Source: Planctomycetota bacterium (GTDB taxonomy: Bacteria; Planctomycetota; UBA1135; UBA2386). Taken from it: a stretch of 64,000 nt of DNA. The DNA lies in assembly GCA_019636245.1 (NCBI GenBank), contig JAHBXX010000001.1, forward strand, positions 1-64,000. The letters run 5' to 3'. Within the stretch, counting starts at the first letter, position 1; every line of letters starts with the position of its first letter. Below, piece by piece: positions 9,071 to 17,799 of the stretch. Both the position numbers and the translations under genes were made by a program. The notes below the pieces were generated by a model. It was not told the origin of the DNA. It saw only the letters and a program-made list of their open reading frames with translations, and did no database searches.

Positions 9071-9101
9071 GGGCCCGGTGACCTTTGGGGTTGCCGGGCC
9101 C
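9071..9101 (+). terminator. Intrinsic-terminator-like hairpin after paralogue D
   Basis: The stem GGGCCCGG (9071-9078) with CCGGGCCC (9094-9101) extends inward by about five more pairs and is followed by CGTTCGTTG. An 8-bp hairpin with a CCTG loop (9045-9052 with 9057-9064) stands just before it. Confidence 0.65.
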
Positions 9102-9288
9102 CGTTCGTTGGCAGGTCGTGGTCGTCCCACTCCGGGCCGGCGTGGCGCGCGGGCGGCGTGCGCGGCCGAACGTCCGTCGGCTCCATGCCAGCGGGACCTC
9201 GGCGGGCAAGGCGGCCTTCGTGCCGCTGACCAGCAGGCCATCGTGCACGCCGCATCGGCGACCGCCGAACCTCCCGCGCCGGGCGGGA

Positions 9289-9294
9289 TACCCT
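9289..9294 (+). promoter_or_regulatory. TACCCT seven bases before the start codon
   Basis: TACCCT ends exactly seven bases before the ATG at 9302. That spacing would place the first transcribed base at or next to the start codon, so the mRNA would be leaderless. The same arrangement recurs at five other genes in the window. Confidence 0.55.
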
Positions 9295-9301
9295 GCTTGC
9301 G

Positions 9302-10477
9302 ATGCTGCGGGAAGTCCTGGTCGCAACCGCCGTGGTCGTGCTCGCCCCAGCCCTCGCGGCGCAGCAGGCGATCCACGCGACCTTCGGCAGCGGCTGTCAT
9401 GAACGTGCCCGGGCGTCGTTCGCCGCCTGGTTCCCCGATGCGGCCGCCGCGGCTGCCGTGCTGAACGGCCAGAGCCTGCGCCTCCTGCCGCACGCCAACG
9501 GCTACCAGGTGCTCTGGGGCGGGGCGACCTACCGCGTGCCGGGAGCCCAGGCCGTGGCGCTGCCGCCGTCCGACGACGGCCAGGTCGCCGTCGTGCCGAC
9601 GCAGCCGCTGCCGACGCCGTTCGGGCCCTGGACGACTCTGTGGGTGCACAGCAACGGCTTCGTCGCCCAAGGCCCGGAGAACGATGGCGGCGCGTTCAAC
9701 GTGCCGCCGAACGACTACCTGCCGTCGGCGCATTATCGCCAGGCCCCGGCGGCGGCGTTCTGGGCCTGGCACGACTGGAACCCCGCCGAGCCGGGCAGCG
9801 GCCGCATCCTGCGCGAGGAGGTATGGCTCGGCGGCGAACGCACGCTGTGCCTGACCTGGCGTGACGTCGAGAACTTCCCGGTCGGCGTCGAGAACCGCGG
9901 CACCTTCCAGTTCCAGTTCGGACTGCAGACCGGGCGCGTGGCCTACGTCTGGGTGCACGTCGACGCCGACGTGTCGTCGTCGTTCGGCTCGGCGCACCTG
10001 GTCGGGTTCTCGCCGGCCGGCCCTTCGCTCGATCCTGGTTTCACGACCTTGCCGGCGGGCCTGCCGCTGGGGACGGCGCCCGACGCGGAACCGCTCGGCC
10101 TGTCGGCCTCGCCGGCGCCGGTGTCGACCGCGACCGCCGGCACCACGGTCGTCTACCGCACGACGGCGGCGCCGCCGGCTGTGGCGGGCAGCGACCTGCG
10201 GCTCGGCGTGACGGCGCTGTCCCTGCTGCCGGCGCCGGGCCTCGACCTCGGCTTCGCCGGCCTGCCCGGTTGCCGTGCCTACGTGGGTGCCCTCGACGTG
10301 CAGCTGGTCTGGACCGCGTCCACGCCCGAAGCCGATGCCGCGTTCCTGCTGCCGCCGGGGGTGCCTGCGGGGTTGCGCGTGTTCGCCCAGTCGCTGGCGC
10401 TGGCCGAGCCGCGCCAGGCTGGTGAAGCCGGTCTGCGCACCAGCAACGGCCTCGACAGCATAGTCGCGCCTCAGTGA
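9302..10477 (+). CDS. Short secreted relative of the tandem paralogue family (391 aa)
   Basis: It begins with a signal peptide (LREVLVATAVVVLAPALAAQ). It lacks the first nidogen-like domain of its upstream neighbours. The mature part starts with GSGCHERARASF, runs through a LWVHSNGFVAQ stretch, then FWAWHDWNPAEPGSGR and TFQFQFGLQTGRVAYVW, and ends in the family C-terminal domain (GLPGCRAYVGALDVQL, closing TSNGLDSI). It therefore corresponds to the second and third domains of the tandem proteins. Function unknown. Its 3' end overlaps the convergent lipid-kinase gene by seven bases. Confidence 0.8.
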   Translation: MLREVLVATAVVVLAPALAAQQAIHATFGSGCHERARASFAAWFPDAAAAAAVLNGQSLRLLPHANGYQVLWGGATYRVPGAQAVALPPSDDGQVAVVPTQPLPTPFGPWTTLWVHSNGFVAQGPENDGGAFNVPPNDYLPSAHYRQAPAAAFWAWHDWNPAEPGSGRILREEVWLGGERTLCLTWRDVENFPVGVENRGTFQFQFGLQTGRVAYVWVHVDADVSSSFGSAHLVGFSPAGPSLDPGFTTLPAGLPLGTAPDAEPLGLSASPAPVSTATAGTTVVYRTTAAPPAVAGSDLRLGVTALSLLPAPGLDLGFAGLPGCRAYVGALDVQLVWTASTPEADAAFLLPPGVPAGLRVFAQSLALAEPRQAGEAGLRTSNGLDSIVAPQ

Positions 10478-11382
10478 CCGCCGCGCGGCGGCGGCGCGAA
10501 CAGCCGGGCCCGCACCGGCAGCAGGCCGATGTCGATCGGGCTGTGGCCGCCGGCGTCGCCGTCGATCTGCACCGGCGCCTCGCCGTCGATGCGCACCGCC
10601 GTGGTCGCGTGCACCAGGAGGTCGGGTCCCGGCCGCAGGCGGCCGACGAACGCGCGTGCGCCGAGCCAGAGCCATGCCCGCCGCGACCGTTGGCGGAAGC
10701 ACAGCACGTGCAGCAGCCCATCGCCGGCGTCGATGCCCGGCACCAGCCGCACGACGCCGCCGTAGTTGCGCACGCGGGTGACCAGCACCGAGTGCAATCC
10801 GTCGAGGCGGGTGCCGTCGGGGAAGGTGGCCGCGAGGGCGAAGCGCGGCCAGCGGCGCACGACGTGCAGGATCGGTCCGAGCCACTTGCGCTTGCCGAGC
10901 GTGCCCGTGCGCACGGCGGCGAGCCGGTGCACAACGGCGCCGTCGAGGCCGGTGCCGCAGAACAGGAGGAACCGGCGGTCGCCGGCGGTGCCGATCGCGA
11001 GGGCGCGCGTGTGGCCGTGGGCCAGCATCGCCGCCACGGCGGCCGGCGCGCGCGGCAGGCCGAGTTCCAGCGCCAGCACGTTCGCGGTGCCGACCGGCAG
11101 CACGCCCAGCGGCCTGGTCGGGTCCGGCATGCCGTTCAGGACCTCGTTCAGCGTGCCGTCGCCGCCGACGGCGACCAGGCCGTCCCAGGGCTCCGGCCCG
11201 GCTGCAGCCGCGCGCGCGCCGGCGTCGCCGGCGCCGGTCGTCCAGTGCACCTGCGCCGCGAGGCCGCGCGCCTGCAGCGCCGCCGCCAGCGCCGGAGCGA
11301 GCTGCCGGCTGCGGCCGCCGCCGGCGATCGGGTTCGCGATCAGCAACAGGCGGCGCGGCGGGGTGGGTGGGCTTCCGTTCAC
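10471..11382 (-). CDS. Diacylglycerol/lipid kinase family protein (YegS-like)
   Basis: The protein has the marks of the DAGK catalytic family: a LLLIANPIAGGGRS motif near the N-terminus, VGGDGTLNEVLNGMPD as the nucleotide-binding glycine-rich loop, and PVGTANVLALELGLP. Family members phosphorylate lipids such as diacylglycerol or related alcohols at the inner membrane; the substrate here cannot be told. The GTG at 11382 is preferred because the frame's first start (GTG at 11418) would overlap the divergent gene's ATG at 11412. At about 303 residues it has the usual length of the family. Confidence 0.8.
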   Translation of the reverse strand: MNGSPPTPPRRLLLIANPIAGGGRSRQLAPALAAALQARGLAAQVHWTTGAGDAGARAAAAGPEPWDGLVAVGGDGTLNEVLNGMPDPTRPLGVLPVGTANVLALELGLPRAPAAVAAMLAHGHTRALAIGTAGDRRFLLFCGTGLDGAVVHRLAAVRTGTLGKRKWLGPILHVVRRWPRFALAATFPDGTRLDGLHSVLVTRVRNYGGVVRLVPGIDAGDGLLHVLCFRQRSRRAWLWLGARAFVGRLRPGPDLLVHATTAVRIDGEAPVQIDGDAGGHSPIDIGLLPVRARLFAPPPRGGH

Positions 11383-11411
11383 GGGCAGGGCCGCCGACCA
11401 TACGCCCCGGC

Positions 11412-12224
11412 ATGCCACGGCTCCGCATCCTCGTCACCGGCGCCACGGGTTTCCTCGGCGGCCACGCCGTGGCGGCGCTGCGGCAGCGCGGCCACGACGT
11501 GCGCACCACCGCCCGCAGCGCCGGCGACGTCGCCGTCGACCTGCTCGGGGCGGGCATGGTCGCTGCCGTGGTCGAGGCCACGGCGCCGGACCTCGTGCTG
11601 CACCTGGCGGCCATGTCGCGGCTGGCCGACTGCGCGCGCGAGCCCGAGCGCGCCCGCCGCACCAACACCGACCTGGTCGAGTGGTTCGCCGCGCGCTTCG
11701 GCAGCCGGCTGCTCGTGGTCTCGACCGACCTGGTGTTCGACGGTCGCGCCGCGCCCTACGACGCGACGTCGCCCGTGGGACCGCTGTCGGTCTACGGCAG
11801 CACCAAGGCCGAGGGCGAACGCGCGGCGCTCGCCCACGGGGCCCGCGTCGTGCGGCTGCCGCTGCTGTTCGGCCCCGATGCGCACGGGCGCGGCGCCACG
11901 GCCGCCCTGCGGCGGGCGCAGCAGGCCCGCACCGCCACGGCGCTGTTCACGAACGAGTACAGGACGCCCCTGCACGCCGCCGACGCCGCGCTCGTCCTGG
12001 CCGATCTGGTCGCCGACGTCGAGGGGCCGCGGCTCGTGCACGCGCCCGGGCCCGAGCGCTGCTCGCGCTGGGAACTCGGCTGCCGCTTCGCCGCGCTGCA
12101 CGGCCTCGATCCGGCGCTCTTGGTGCCGGTCGAGTGCGACGACCCGACCCGCCCGCGCGACGTGTCCCTGGGCGGCGGCGTGCCGGCTCGGCGTTCGCTC
12201 GACGCGATGCTGCGGGACGCCTGA
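11412..12224 (+). CDS. NAD(P)-dependent epimerase/RmlD-like sugar-nucleotide reductase
   Basis: A Rossmann-fold short-chain dehydrogenase of the extended type. GATGFLGG near residue 10 binds the cofactor, LVVSTDLVFDG carries the conserved Ser-Thr-Asp stretch of RmlD-like proteins, and Y128-x3-K132 (YGSTK) is the catalytic pair. The family includes dTDP-4-dehydrorhamnose reductase and related NDP-sugar enzymes; no rhamnose pathway genes are nearby, so the substrate is open. The first start of the frame lies inside the divergent gene, and the ATG just before PRLRILVTG fits better. About 270 residues, normal for RmlD. Confidence 0.8.
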   Translation: MPRLRILVTGATGFLGGHAVAALRQRGHDVRTTARSAGDVAVDLLGAGMVAAVVEATAPDLVLHLAAMSRLADCAREPERARRTNTDLVEWFAARFGSRLLVVSTDLVFDGRAAPYDATSPVGPLSVYGSTKAEGERAALAHGARVVRLPLLFGPDAHGRGATAALRRAQQARTATALFTNEYRTPLHAADAALVLADLVADVEGPRLVHAPGPERCSRWELGCRFAALHGLDPALLVPVECDDPTRPRDVSLGGGVPARRSLDAMLRDA

Positions 12225-12239
12225 CCGGCCCGACGGCCC

Positions 12240-14432
12240 TCAGCGCGGGCGGCGGCCGCCGGCCTGGCGCGAGGCGCGCTCGTACTCCGGCGGCTCGAGC
12301 GCCGCGGGCGGCAGCGCCGCCAGTTCGCGGGCCAGGGTCTCGACGATCGCCTGCGCGCCGGCGGCCACGGCCCGGGCCCGCAGCATGTCGGCGGTCTGCA
12401 CCGCGGTGACGCCGAGGCCGTCGACCGCCGCCGCGGCCAGCGGTGCCAGGCGGAACACCTGCTGCAGCGACTGCAGGCAGGCCTCGAGCGCGCCGCCCTC
12501 CAGCTGCAGCCGGGCGATGCCGGCGTGCGCCATCGCCTCGTAGTGGGCGCCGTCGGTCTGGCCGGTCGCCTGCCGGTAGGCGTCGAAGTGGCCGAGCGCC
12601 CGCCAGTAGCAGGCGACGGCGGCGTCGGCATCGGCGGCCCGGCGGTGCACCTCGGCGGCGACCAGCGCGGCGTAGCCGGCGAACCAAGGCAGCACCGCCG
12701 GCGCGCCCTCGGCGGCGAGCCGGCGCGTGTAGTCGGCCTCGAGGCCTTCGGCGCCGCGCTGCTCGAGCAGCCGCGTGCGCAGCCGCTGGTGCAGCCGCGC
12801 CGAGGACGGGAAGCGCTCCAGCGCCTGGTCGAGCACGGCGTCGGCGTCGGCGGCGCCGAAGAAGCGCAGGAAGTCGTAGTGGTGGGCGGCGTGCGTGTCC
12901 TGGCCGAGCGGGTGGCGGGCGAGCACGGCGTAGGCGGCGTGCACGTCGGCCGTCCACTGCGGCGGCCAGTCCTGCTTCTGCCGCACGGCGGCGACGATCG
13001 CCTCCTGGCGCGCCTCGGCGAACAGGGCCAGGAGCTCCATCGCCAGGCGACCGGGGGCGTCGGGCGGCAGGTCCGGCGCCGCGGCGGCCGCGAGTTCGTA
13101 GGCCTGTTCGCGGCGGCCGGCGTGGAACGCGGCCACGGCGCGCAACGCCGTCGGCCGCCAGCCGGCCGCGCCCTGGGCGATCGCCGCCGCCGTCTCGCGC
13201 TCGGCGTCGGCGAGCAGCAGCTGGCGGGCGCGTTCGGCCTGGCGGCTGCCGCCGCGAGGGCTCTGGGGCGCCGCCGCCAGGGCCTGCAGCAGACTGGCCT
13301 CGGCGACGTCGAGCCGGGCCGCCGGATCCGCTGGCCGAGCGGCGAGCGCCTCGTCGCGGGCCTGGGCGGTGGCGGCCACGTCGGCGTCGATCGGCGCCGG
13401 CGCGTAGGTGCCGGGCTGCAGCGCGGCGCCCCACCGGCGGGTGTCGATCGCCGCCTCCTGGCCGAGGCCGCGGTGGGCCGTCGCCAGCGTGCGGGCCCGC
13501 GTCGAGGTCGCGCCGAACCGCGCCAGCGCCGCGACCAGGTCGCGCCGTTCGTCGGCCAGCAGCGGGCCGCGCAGCGTGTCGGCGATCAGCTCGACGGCGT
13601 TCGGATCCTGGGCCTGCAGCATGCCGCGACGGGCCTGCTGCGCCAGCTCGGGGTCTAGGCTCCAGGCGGCGAGGCGCAGCAGCTCGACCGGGGCGTTCGC
13701 GCCCTCGGCGACGGCGGCGTCGACGAGCGCCCGCCGTTGGGCGGCGTCGGCCGCGGCGAAGGTCGCCTCGACCTCCTCGCGGTCGCGGCTGTCGGCGCTG
13801 CGCAGCTTCTCCAGCAGCGAACGATCGCCGCGCACGACCGGCGCCAGCGGCACGTCGCGCTGCTCGATGCCGCGGCGGATGGTGTCGAACACCGACTGCG
13901 TGTCCCAGGTGTAGAACACGTCGTAGGTCTCGCTGCCGTCGAGCTCGACCATGATGTGGCGCGGCGCGATGCGCTTGCCGTCGAGGAACTTCTCGTAGAC
14001 CACGGGTTCGAGGGCGATGTGCTCGCCGCAGGTGACGCAGCCGAAGCGTGGGCACGGGATGCGCCGGCCCTGTTCGTCGTGGTCGCGCGGCGTGTGGCGG
14101 TAGACGGAGGCGATCACGCAGACGTAGGGCTCGTAGAGCCTGGCGATCTCGGGGTCGCGGTAGCGGATGCCGGCGTAGTGTTCGCTCGCGATCTCGCCGT
14201 CCATGTTGACGCAGACCAGGATCGGTCGCTTCGTCGCCTGCGACAGCCGCACCGCGTCCTCCCAGGTGCGCTGCCAGCGGATCGCCACCGGCTTCTGCCA
14301 GTCGGCGGCGGTCGGCGCCGGCCACATCTGCTCGGGCACCAACCCCGGCGGCGGGGGCACGCCCTCCTGGGCCAGGGCGGTGGCGGCGAACGACAGGCAG
14401 GCGGCGAGGATCCGCAGCGGGCGCAGCAGCAT
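12240..14432 (-). CDS. Secreted thioredoxin-like protein with long helical repeat region (730 aa)
   Basis: A signal peptide (LLRPLRILAACLSFAATALA) precedes a domain resembling thioredoxin-like proteins: TWEDAVRLSQATKRPILVCV, a region with CPRFGCVTCGE, and a predicted strand HIMVELDGSETYDVFYTWD. The canonical CxxC after the first strand is missing (CVNMDGE is found instead), so disulfide chemistry is doubtful. The rest, about 500 residues, is Ala-rich and helical, of HEAT/TPR type, with many alternating Leu and Arg. It probably acts outside the cytoplasm, perhaps in binding. It follows the PLP decarboxylase gene by 27 bases on the same strand but has its own TATCCT element. Confidence 0.7.
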   Translation of the reverse strand: MLLRPLRILAACLSFAATALAQEGVPPPPGLVPEQMWPAPTAADWQKPVAIRWQRTWEDAVRLSQATKRPILVCVNMDGEIASEHYAGIRYRDPEIARLYEPYVCVIASVYRHTPRDHDEQGRRIPCPRFGCVTCGEHIALEPVVYEKFLDGKRIAPRHIMVELDGSETYDVFYTWDTQSVFDTIRRGIEQRDVPLAPVVRGDRSLLEKLRSADSRDREEVEATFAAADAAQRRALVDAAVAEGANAPVELLRLAAWSLDPELAQQARRGMLQAQDPNAVELIADTLRGPLLADERRDLVAALARFGATSTRARTLATAHRGLGQEAAIDTRRWGAALQPGTYAPAPIDADVAATAQARDEALAARPADPAARLDVAEASLLQALAAAPQSPRGGSRQAERARQLLLADAERETAAAIAQGAAGWRPTALRAVAAFHAGRREQAYELAAAAAPDLPPDAPGRLAMELLALFAEARQEAIVAAVRQKQDWPPQWTADVHAAYAVLARHPLGQDTHAAHHYDFLRFFGAADADAVLDQALERFPSSARLHQRLRTRLLEQRGAEGLEADYTRRLAAEGAPAVLPWFAGYAALVAAEVHRRAADADAAVACYWRALGHFDAYRQATGQTDGAHYEAMAHAGIARLQLEGGALEACLQSLQQVFRLAPLAAAAVDGLGVTAVQTADMLRARAVAAGAQAIVETLARELAALPPAALEPPEYERASRQAGGRRPR

Positions 14433-14439
14433 GCACCAG

Positions 14440-14445
14440 AGGATA
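14440..14445 (-). promoter_or_regulatory. TATCCT seven bases before the start codon (minus strand)
   Basis: Read on the minus strand, TATCCT ends seven bases before the ATG at 14432, the spacing expected of a leaderless transcript. It lies in the short gap after the upstream decarboxylase gene. Confidence 0.55.
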
Positions 14446-14459
14446 GCGCCGCCGCCCGG

Positions 14460-15773
14460 TCAGGGCGTCTGGTCGCGCAGCACGTCGCGCGGATCGCCGC
14501 GCCGCCGCACCAGGCGCGGCGGACCGTCGCCGACCAGCACCTCGGCCGGCGTCGGGTGGCCGAGGAAACCGTGCGGGCTGAACGACAGGCCGTAGGCGCC
14601 GGCCCGCAGCACCGCGACGAGGTCGCCCGGGGCCAGCGGCGGCAGCGCGAGGCGTTCGGCGAACTGGTCGGCCGGCGTGCACAGGGGGCCGCCGAGCGTG
14701 ACCGGTTCGAGCGCCGTGGCCTGCAGTCCGGCCGCGTGCACGAGCAGCGGCGCGCGCTTGAGCACCGTGCCCATGCCCGCGGCCGCGGCGGCGTGGTGCA
14801 GGCCGCCGTCGAGCACGGCGTGCCGTTCGCCGCCGCTGCGCTTGGTGCCGACGACGCGCGCCAGGTAGACCCCCGCGGGGGCGGCGAGGTAGCGCCCCAG
14901 CTCGACGAACCACCGGCGCCCAGGCCGGTCGTGGGCCGCGACCAGCGCCTGGATGCCCTGCCCCGCCGCCGCGAGGTCGAAGGTCGGATCGCCGGCGTAG
15001 AGGCCGATGCCGAAGCCGCCGCCGAGATCCAGTTCGTCGAGCGGCACGCCGGTGTCGCGCTCCCAGCGCAGCGCGTGCTCGACCAGCGAGGTGGCGTGCC
15101 GCACGAACGCGCTGGCGTCGAAACACTGCGTGCCGGCGTAGACGTGCAGGCCGGCGAGGTGCACGTCGGCGTGGTCGGCGAACCGCCGCAGCAGGTCGGG
15201 CACCTGGTCGGCGTCGACGCCGAACCGGCTGCTGCGCCCGCCCATGCGCAGCCGCGAGCCGGCGAGTTCGTCCGGCAGGTTGGTGCGGATCGCGACCGCG
15301 GTCCGGCGGCCGCCGGCGCGGGCGGCGGCGGCGATCGCGTCGATCTCGGCCTCGCTCTCGGCGTGGAAGCAGCCGAGGCCGAGCGCCGTGGCGGCGTGGA
15401 TCTCGGCCTCGGTCTTGCCGGGGCCGGCGAAGCGCAGGTCGCCGGCGGCGTGGCCGGCGGCGAGCGCGAGGTGCAGCTCGCCCAGGGAGGCCACCTCGGC
15501 GCCGGCCCCGGCGAGCCGCAGGCAGCGGGTCACCGCCAGCGAAGGGTTCGCCTTCACCGACCAGAGCAGCTCGACCCGCGGCCCGAGCGCCGCCCGCACG
15601 GCGGCGACGCGCTGCCGCAGCACGCCGGCGTCGAACACGTACAGCGGCGTGCCGAACCGGGCTGCGAGTTCGCTCGCTGGCACGCCGCCGAGGGCGAGCT
15701 CGGCGCCAGCGCGGCAACCGAGTTCCTGCAGGGCGGGGCCGAGGTCGGGGTCGTCGGTTGCCGGTGGGGGCAC
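14460..15773 (-). CDS. Type III PLP-dependent decarboxylase (diaminopimelate/ornithine decarboxylase family)
   Basis: All the active-site signatures of the alanine-racemase-fold decarboxylases are present: K74 in LLWSVKANPS as the PLP lysine, HVYAGTQ, LDLGGGFGIG binding the phosphate, VELGRYLA for the usual EPGR, PLCTPAD as the second-subunit Cys-x3-Asp, and GAYGLSFSPHGF. Substrate could be diaminopimelate, ornithine or a secondary-metabolite amino acid; some members lie in exopolysaccharide or siderophore clusters. Since the window shows no other lysine genes, LysA is not claimed. GTG start, 437 residues. TAGCAT lies six bases before it. Confidence 0.8.
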   Translation of the reverse strand: MPPPATDDPDLGPALQELGCRAGAELALGGVPASELAARFGTPLYVFDAGVLRQRVAAVRAALGPRVELLWSVKANPSLAVTRCLRLAGAGAEVASLGELHLALAAGHAAGDLRFAGPGKTEAEIHAATALGLGCFHAESEAEIDAIAAAARAGGRRTAVAIRTNLPDELAGSRLRMGGRSSRFGVDADQVPDLLRRFADHADVHLAGLHVYAGTQCFDASAFVRHATSLVEHALRWERDTGVPLDELDLGGGFGIGLYAGDPTFDLAAAGQGIQALVAAHDRPGRRWFVELGRYLAAPAGVYLARVVGTKRSGGERHAVLDGGLHHAAAAAGMGTVLKRAPLLVHAAGLQATALEPVTLGGPLCTPADQFAERLALPPLAPGDLVAVLRAGAYGLSFSPHGFLGHPTPAEVLVGDGPPRLVRRRGDPRDVLRDQTP

Positions 15774-15779
15774 GCGCCC

Positions 15780-15785
15780 ATGCTA
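15780..15785 (-). promoter_or_regulatory. TAGCAT six bases before the start codon (minus strand)
   Basis: Read on the minus strand, TAGCAT ends six bases before the GTG at 15773, again consistent with a leaderless mRNA. Confidence 0.5.
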
Positions 15786-15921
15786 CGGGGTGTCTGCTCG
15801 GGAAGGACCGCCCCGGCAACCGTCGTTGCCGGCCGCGGCCCGGCGTTCCCCGCGGTCCCAAGGGCGGCAGTGCTTCCCGCGCCGGCCGCGACCGGCGAAG
15901 ATGCCTGCCCGGGATCCACCC

Positions 15922-16389
15922 ATGACCGCCATCGTCACCCTGCCGCCGAGGGTCCATCGGCCGCGCTTCACCTGGCTCCTGCCGGCGTGGTTCGTGGTGG
16001 CCTGCGCGCTCGGCGTGCGGTGGCCGGGCCACGGCGGCCAGCTGTTCTGCATCGGCGCGCTGGCGGGGGTCTGGGCCTGCTACGTGTTCGACAGCGCCGG
16101 CGAGACGACTGCGTGGCTGTGGCCGGCGCTGCTCGGCGGCACGCCGATCCTGCTGCTGCTCGGCCGCCTGCTCGACCGCCTGGAAGCCGACCTCGTGCTG
16201 TGGGTCGTAGCCTCGCTGGCCATCGCCGGCGCCGCCGGCTACGCCCTGCTGCAGGGCTTCGGCGAACTGGACCAGGCGGTCGAGCACCACGGTTCGCTGC
16301 TGGCCTTCGGCATCTGCGCCCTGCAGCTCGGCAGCTACGGCGCCACGATCGCGCTGCTCGCGCTCGGCGCCAGCCGCACGGCGCGGTGA
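15922..16389 (+). CDS. Small integral membrane protein, function unknown (155 aa)
   Basis: Four or five hydrophobic segments cover most of the chain: FTWLLPAWFVVACALGV, a stretch around CIGALAGVWACYVF, WPALLGGTPILLLLG, LWVVASLAIAGAAGYALL and a last one near FGICALQLGSYGATIALLALG. There are few charges between them. I do not recognise a family. The ATG at 15922 is chosen; another in-frame ATG 21 bases upstream is possible. The next gene, cdd, follows after 10 bases and may be co-transcribed, but no functional link is evident. Confidence 0.6.
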   Translation: MTAIVTLPPRVHRPRFTWLLPAWFVVACALGVRWPGHGGQLFCIGALAGVWACYVFDSAGETTAWLWPALLGGTPILLLLGRLLDRLEADLVLWVVASLAIAGAAGYALLQGFGELDQAVEHHGSLLAFGICALQLGSYGATIALLALGASRTAR

Positions 16390-16399
16390 GCCCTGCCCG

Positions 16400-16843
16400 A
16401 TGACCGTCACCACCGCAGAATGGGAGCGACTGGCCGCCGCCGCCTGGGCGGTGCGCTCGCACGCCTACGCCCCGGCGTCGGGCTTCCAGGTCGGCGCCGC
16501 GGTGCTCGCCGCCGACGGCCGGGCGTTCGTCGGCTGCAACGTCGAGAACGCCAGCTACGGCCTGACCATCTGCGCCGAGCGGGCCGCGGTGTGCGCGGCG
16601 GTGGCGGCGGGGGCCCGCGACCTCCGGGCCGTGGCGATCGCCACGGCGCTCGCCGTGCCGGCCACGCCCTGCGGCGCCTGCCGCCAGGTGCTGGCCGAGT
16701 TCGGCCCGGATCTCGAGGTCCTGCTGCTCGGCGACCACGGCGCGCGGCAGCTCACCACGCTGGCCGTGCTGCTGCCGGCGCCGTTCACGTTCGCCCGGCT
16801 GCGCGGCGCTCAGACCGCGGCCGGCACCGACGTCGGTTCGTAG
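16400..16843 (+). CDS. cdd: Cytidine deaminase
   Basis: Deaminates cytidine and deoxycytidine to uridine and deoxyuridine in the cytoplasm. It carries the tetrameric-type zinc site: C58 with the catalytic E60 in TICAERAAV, and C91 and C94 in PCGACRQ, plus the substrate motif GCNVENASYG at 45-54. At 147 residues it has the usual length of the short bacterial and vertebrate form. It stands at the head of a neighbourhood with deoC, aldehyde dehydrogenases and deoA, fitting a role in pyrimidine deoxynucleoside breakdown. Its last 34 bases overlap the end of the convergent methyltransferase gene. Confidence 0.92.
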   Translation: MTVTTAEWERLAAAAWAVRSHAYAPASGFQVGAAVLAADGRAFVGCNVENASYGLTICAERAAVCAAVAAGARDLRAVAIATALAVPATPCGACRQVLAEFGPDLEVLLLGDHGARQLTTLAVLLPAPFTFARLRGAQTAAGTDVGS

Positions 16844-17682
16844 ACGCGCAGCGGCGGCGCCAGGCCGGCCGCCAGCGCGGCGGCGCGGCGCCCGTCCGCC
16901 GACGGCACGCGGCGGAACCACGGCGTCAGGCGGCGGTCCCACCACGACGGCGGCCGCAGCGTCACCTGGCCGGGTTCGTGGAACGCGGCGGTCGGGATCT
17001 GCACGACCAGGCGCTCGGCGCCCAGGCGCGCGAGTTCCGCGACCAGGTCGCCGAGCAGGTGCTCGGGCACGCGCGCCAGCACGTCGCACGCCAGCAGGGT
17101 GTCGAAGCCGTCCGCGGGCCCGAACGGGATCTCGGCCAACGGCCCGTCGCGGGCGAGGCCGAGGTCGGGATCCGGGCGCGCGCCGGGATCCGGACAGAGG
17201 TCGTAGCCGTAGGCCTCGACGCCGTGCTGGCGCAGGTGGCGTACGAGCTGTCCGTGCGGGCTGCCGAGGTCGAGCACGAGCCGTGGCGCGCCATCGCGCC
17301 AGAGCGCCGCGGCGAGTTGTGGCCAGGGCGGGCTGGCGGGCGCTGGCGACACGGCGGCCGGGACGGGCGTGCCCGGGACGGCGGAGCCACGGCGCACGTC
17401 GCGGTCGGTCAGGTGCCGGAAGGCGCCGGCGTGGAACGGGCGCAGCCAGCGCGCCAGCTCGGCGAGGCGCGCGGTGGCAGCGGGCGCGCGGCCATCGCCC
17501 TCGTCGAGCCACAGGCGCGGCGCCGCTTCGCGCCAGTCGCAGGCGACGGTGCCGGCGAGGCCGAGCAGCGTGTCGACGAACTCGAAGCCGCAGACATCGC
17601 CGGCCCAGACGCCGCCGCGCAGGCGCAGTTCGCCCGCCTGGCCGGTGGCGTCATCGCGCAGCGGGTAGTGGACCTCGAGCAT
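16810..17682 (-). CDS. Class I SAM-dependent methyltransferase-like protein (290 aa)
   Basis: The central region has a Rossmann methyltransferase pattern: RLVLDLGSPHGQLVRHL as motif I, then AYGYDL with the acidic residue that binds the ribose, and FDTLLACDVLARVPEHLLGDLV as the typical motif II/III. The N-terminal 100 residues and the C-terminal PPSWWDRRLTPWFRRV region are not familiar. The ATG of MLEVHYPL is preferred over upstream starts, which read into the divergent gene's promoter. The target is unknown. It sits between cdd and another methyltransferase gene, and its 3' end overlaps cdd tail-to-tail. Confidence 0.65.
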   Translation of the reverse strand: MLEVHYPLRDDATGQAGELRLRGGVWAGDVCGFEFVDTLLGLAGTVACDWREAAPRLWLDEGDGRAPAATARLAELARWLRPFHAGAFRHLTDRDVRRGSAVPGTPVPAAVSPAPASPPWPQLAAALWRDGAPRLVLDLGSPHGQLVRHLRQHGVEAYGYDLCPDPGARPDPDLGLARDGPLAEIPFGPADGFDTLLACDVLARVPEHLLGDLVAELARLGAERLVVQIPTAAFHEPGQVTLRPPSWWDRRLTPWFRRVPSADGRRAAALAAGLAPPLRVYEPTSVPAAV

Positions 17683-17799
17683 CGGCGGCGAGGTTCCATC
17701 GGCGTTCGCGGGCGGCGCCTGGAGCCGGTGGGGCGCCCGGTCGCGATCCGGGGCGCGCGCGGGCGAGCCGCTTCGCATGCCGAAGCCGGCAGGCGCCGA

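Noticed and set aside
11947..16413. 1488-codon minus-strand frame
   Set aside because: It runs over the genes at 12240-14432 and 14460-15773 in another frame and gives only low-complexity Arg-rich protein.
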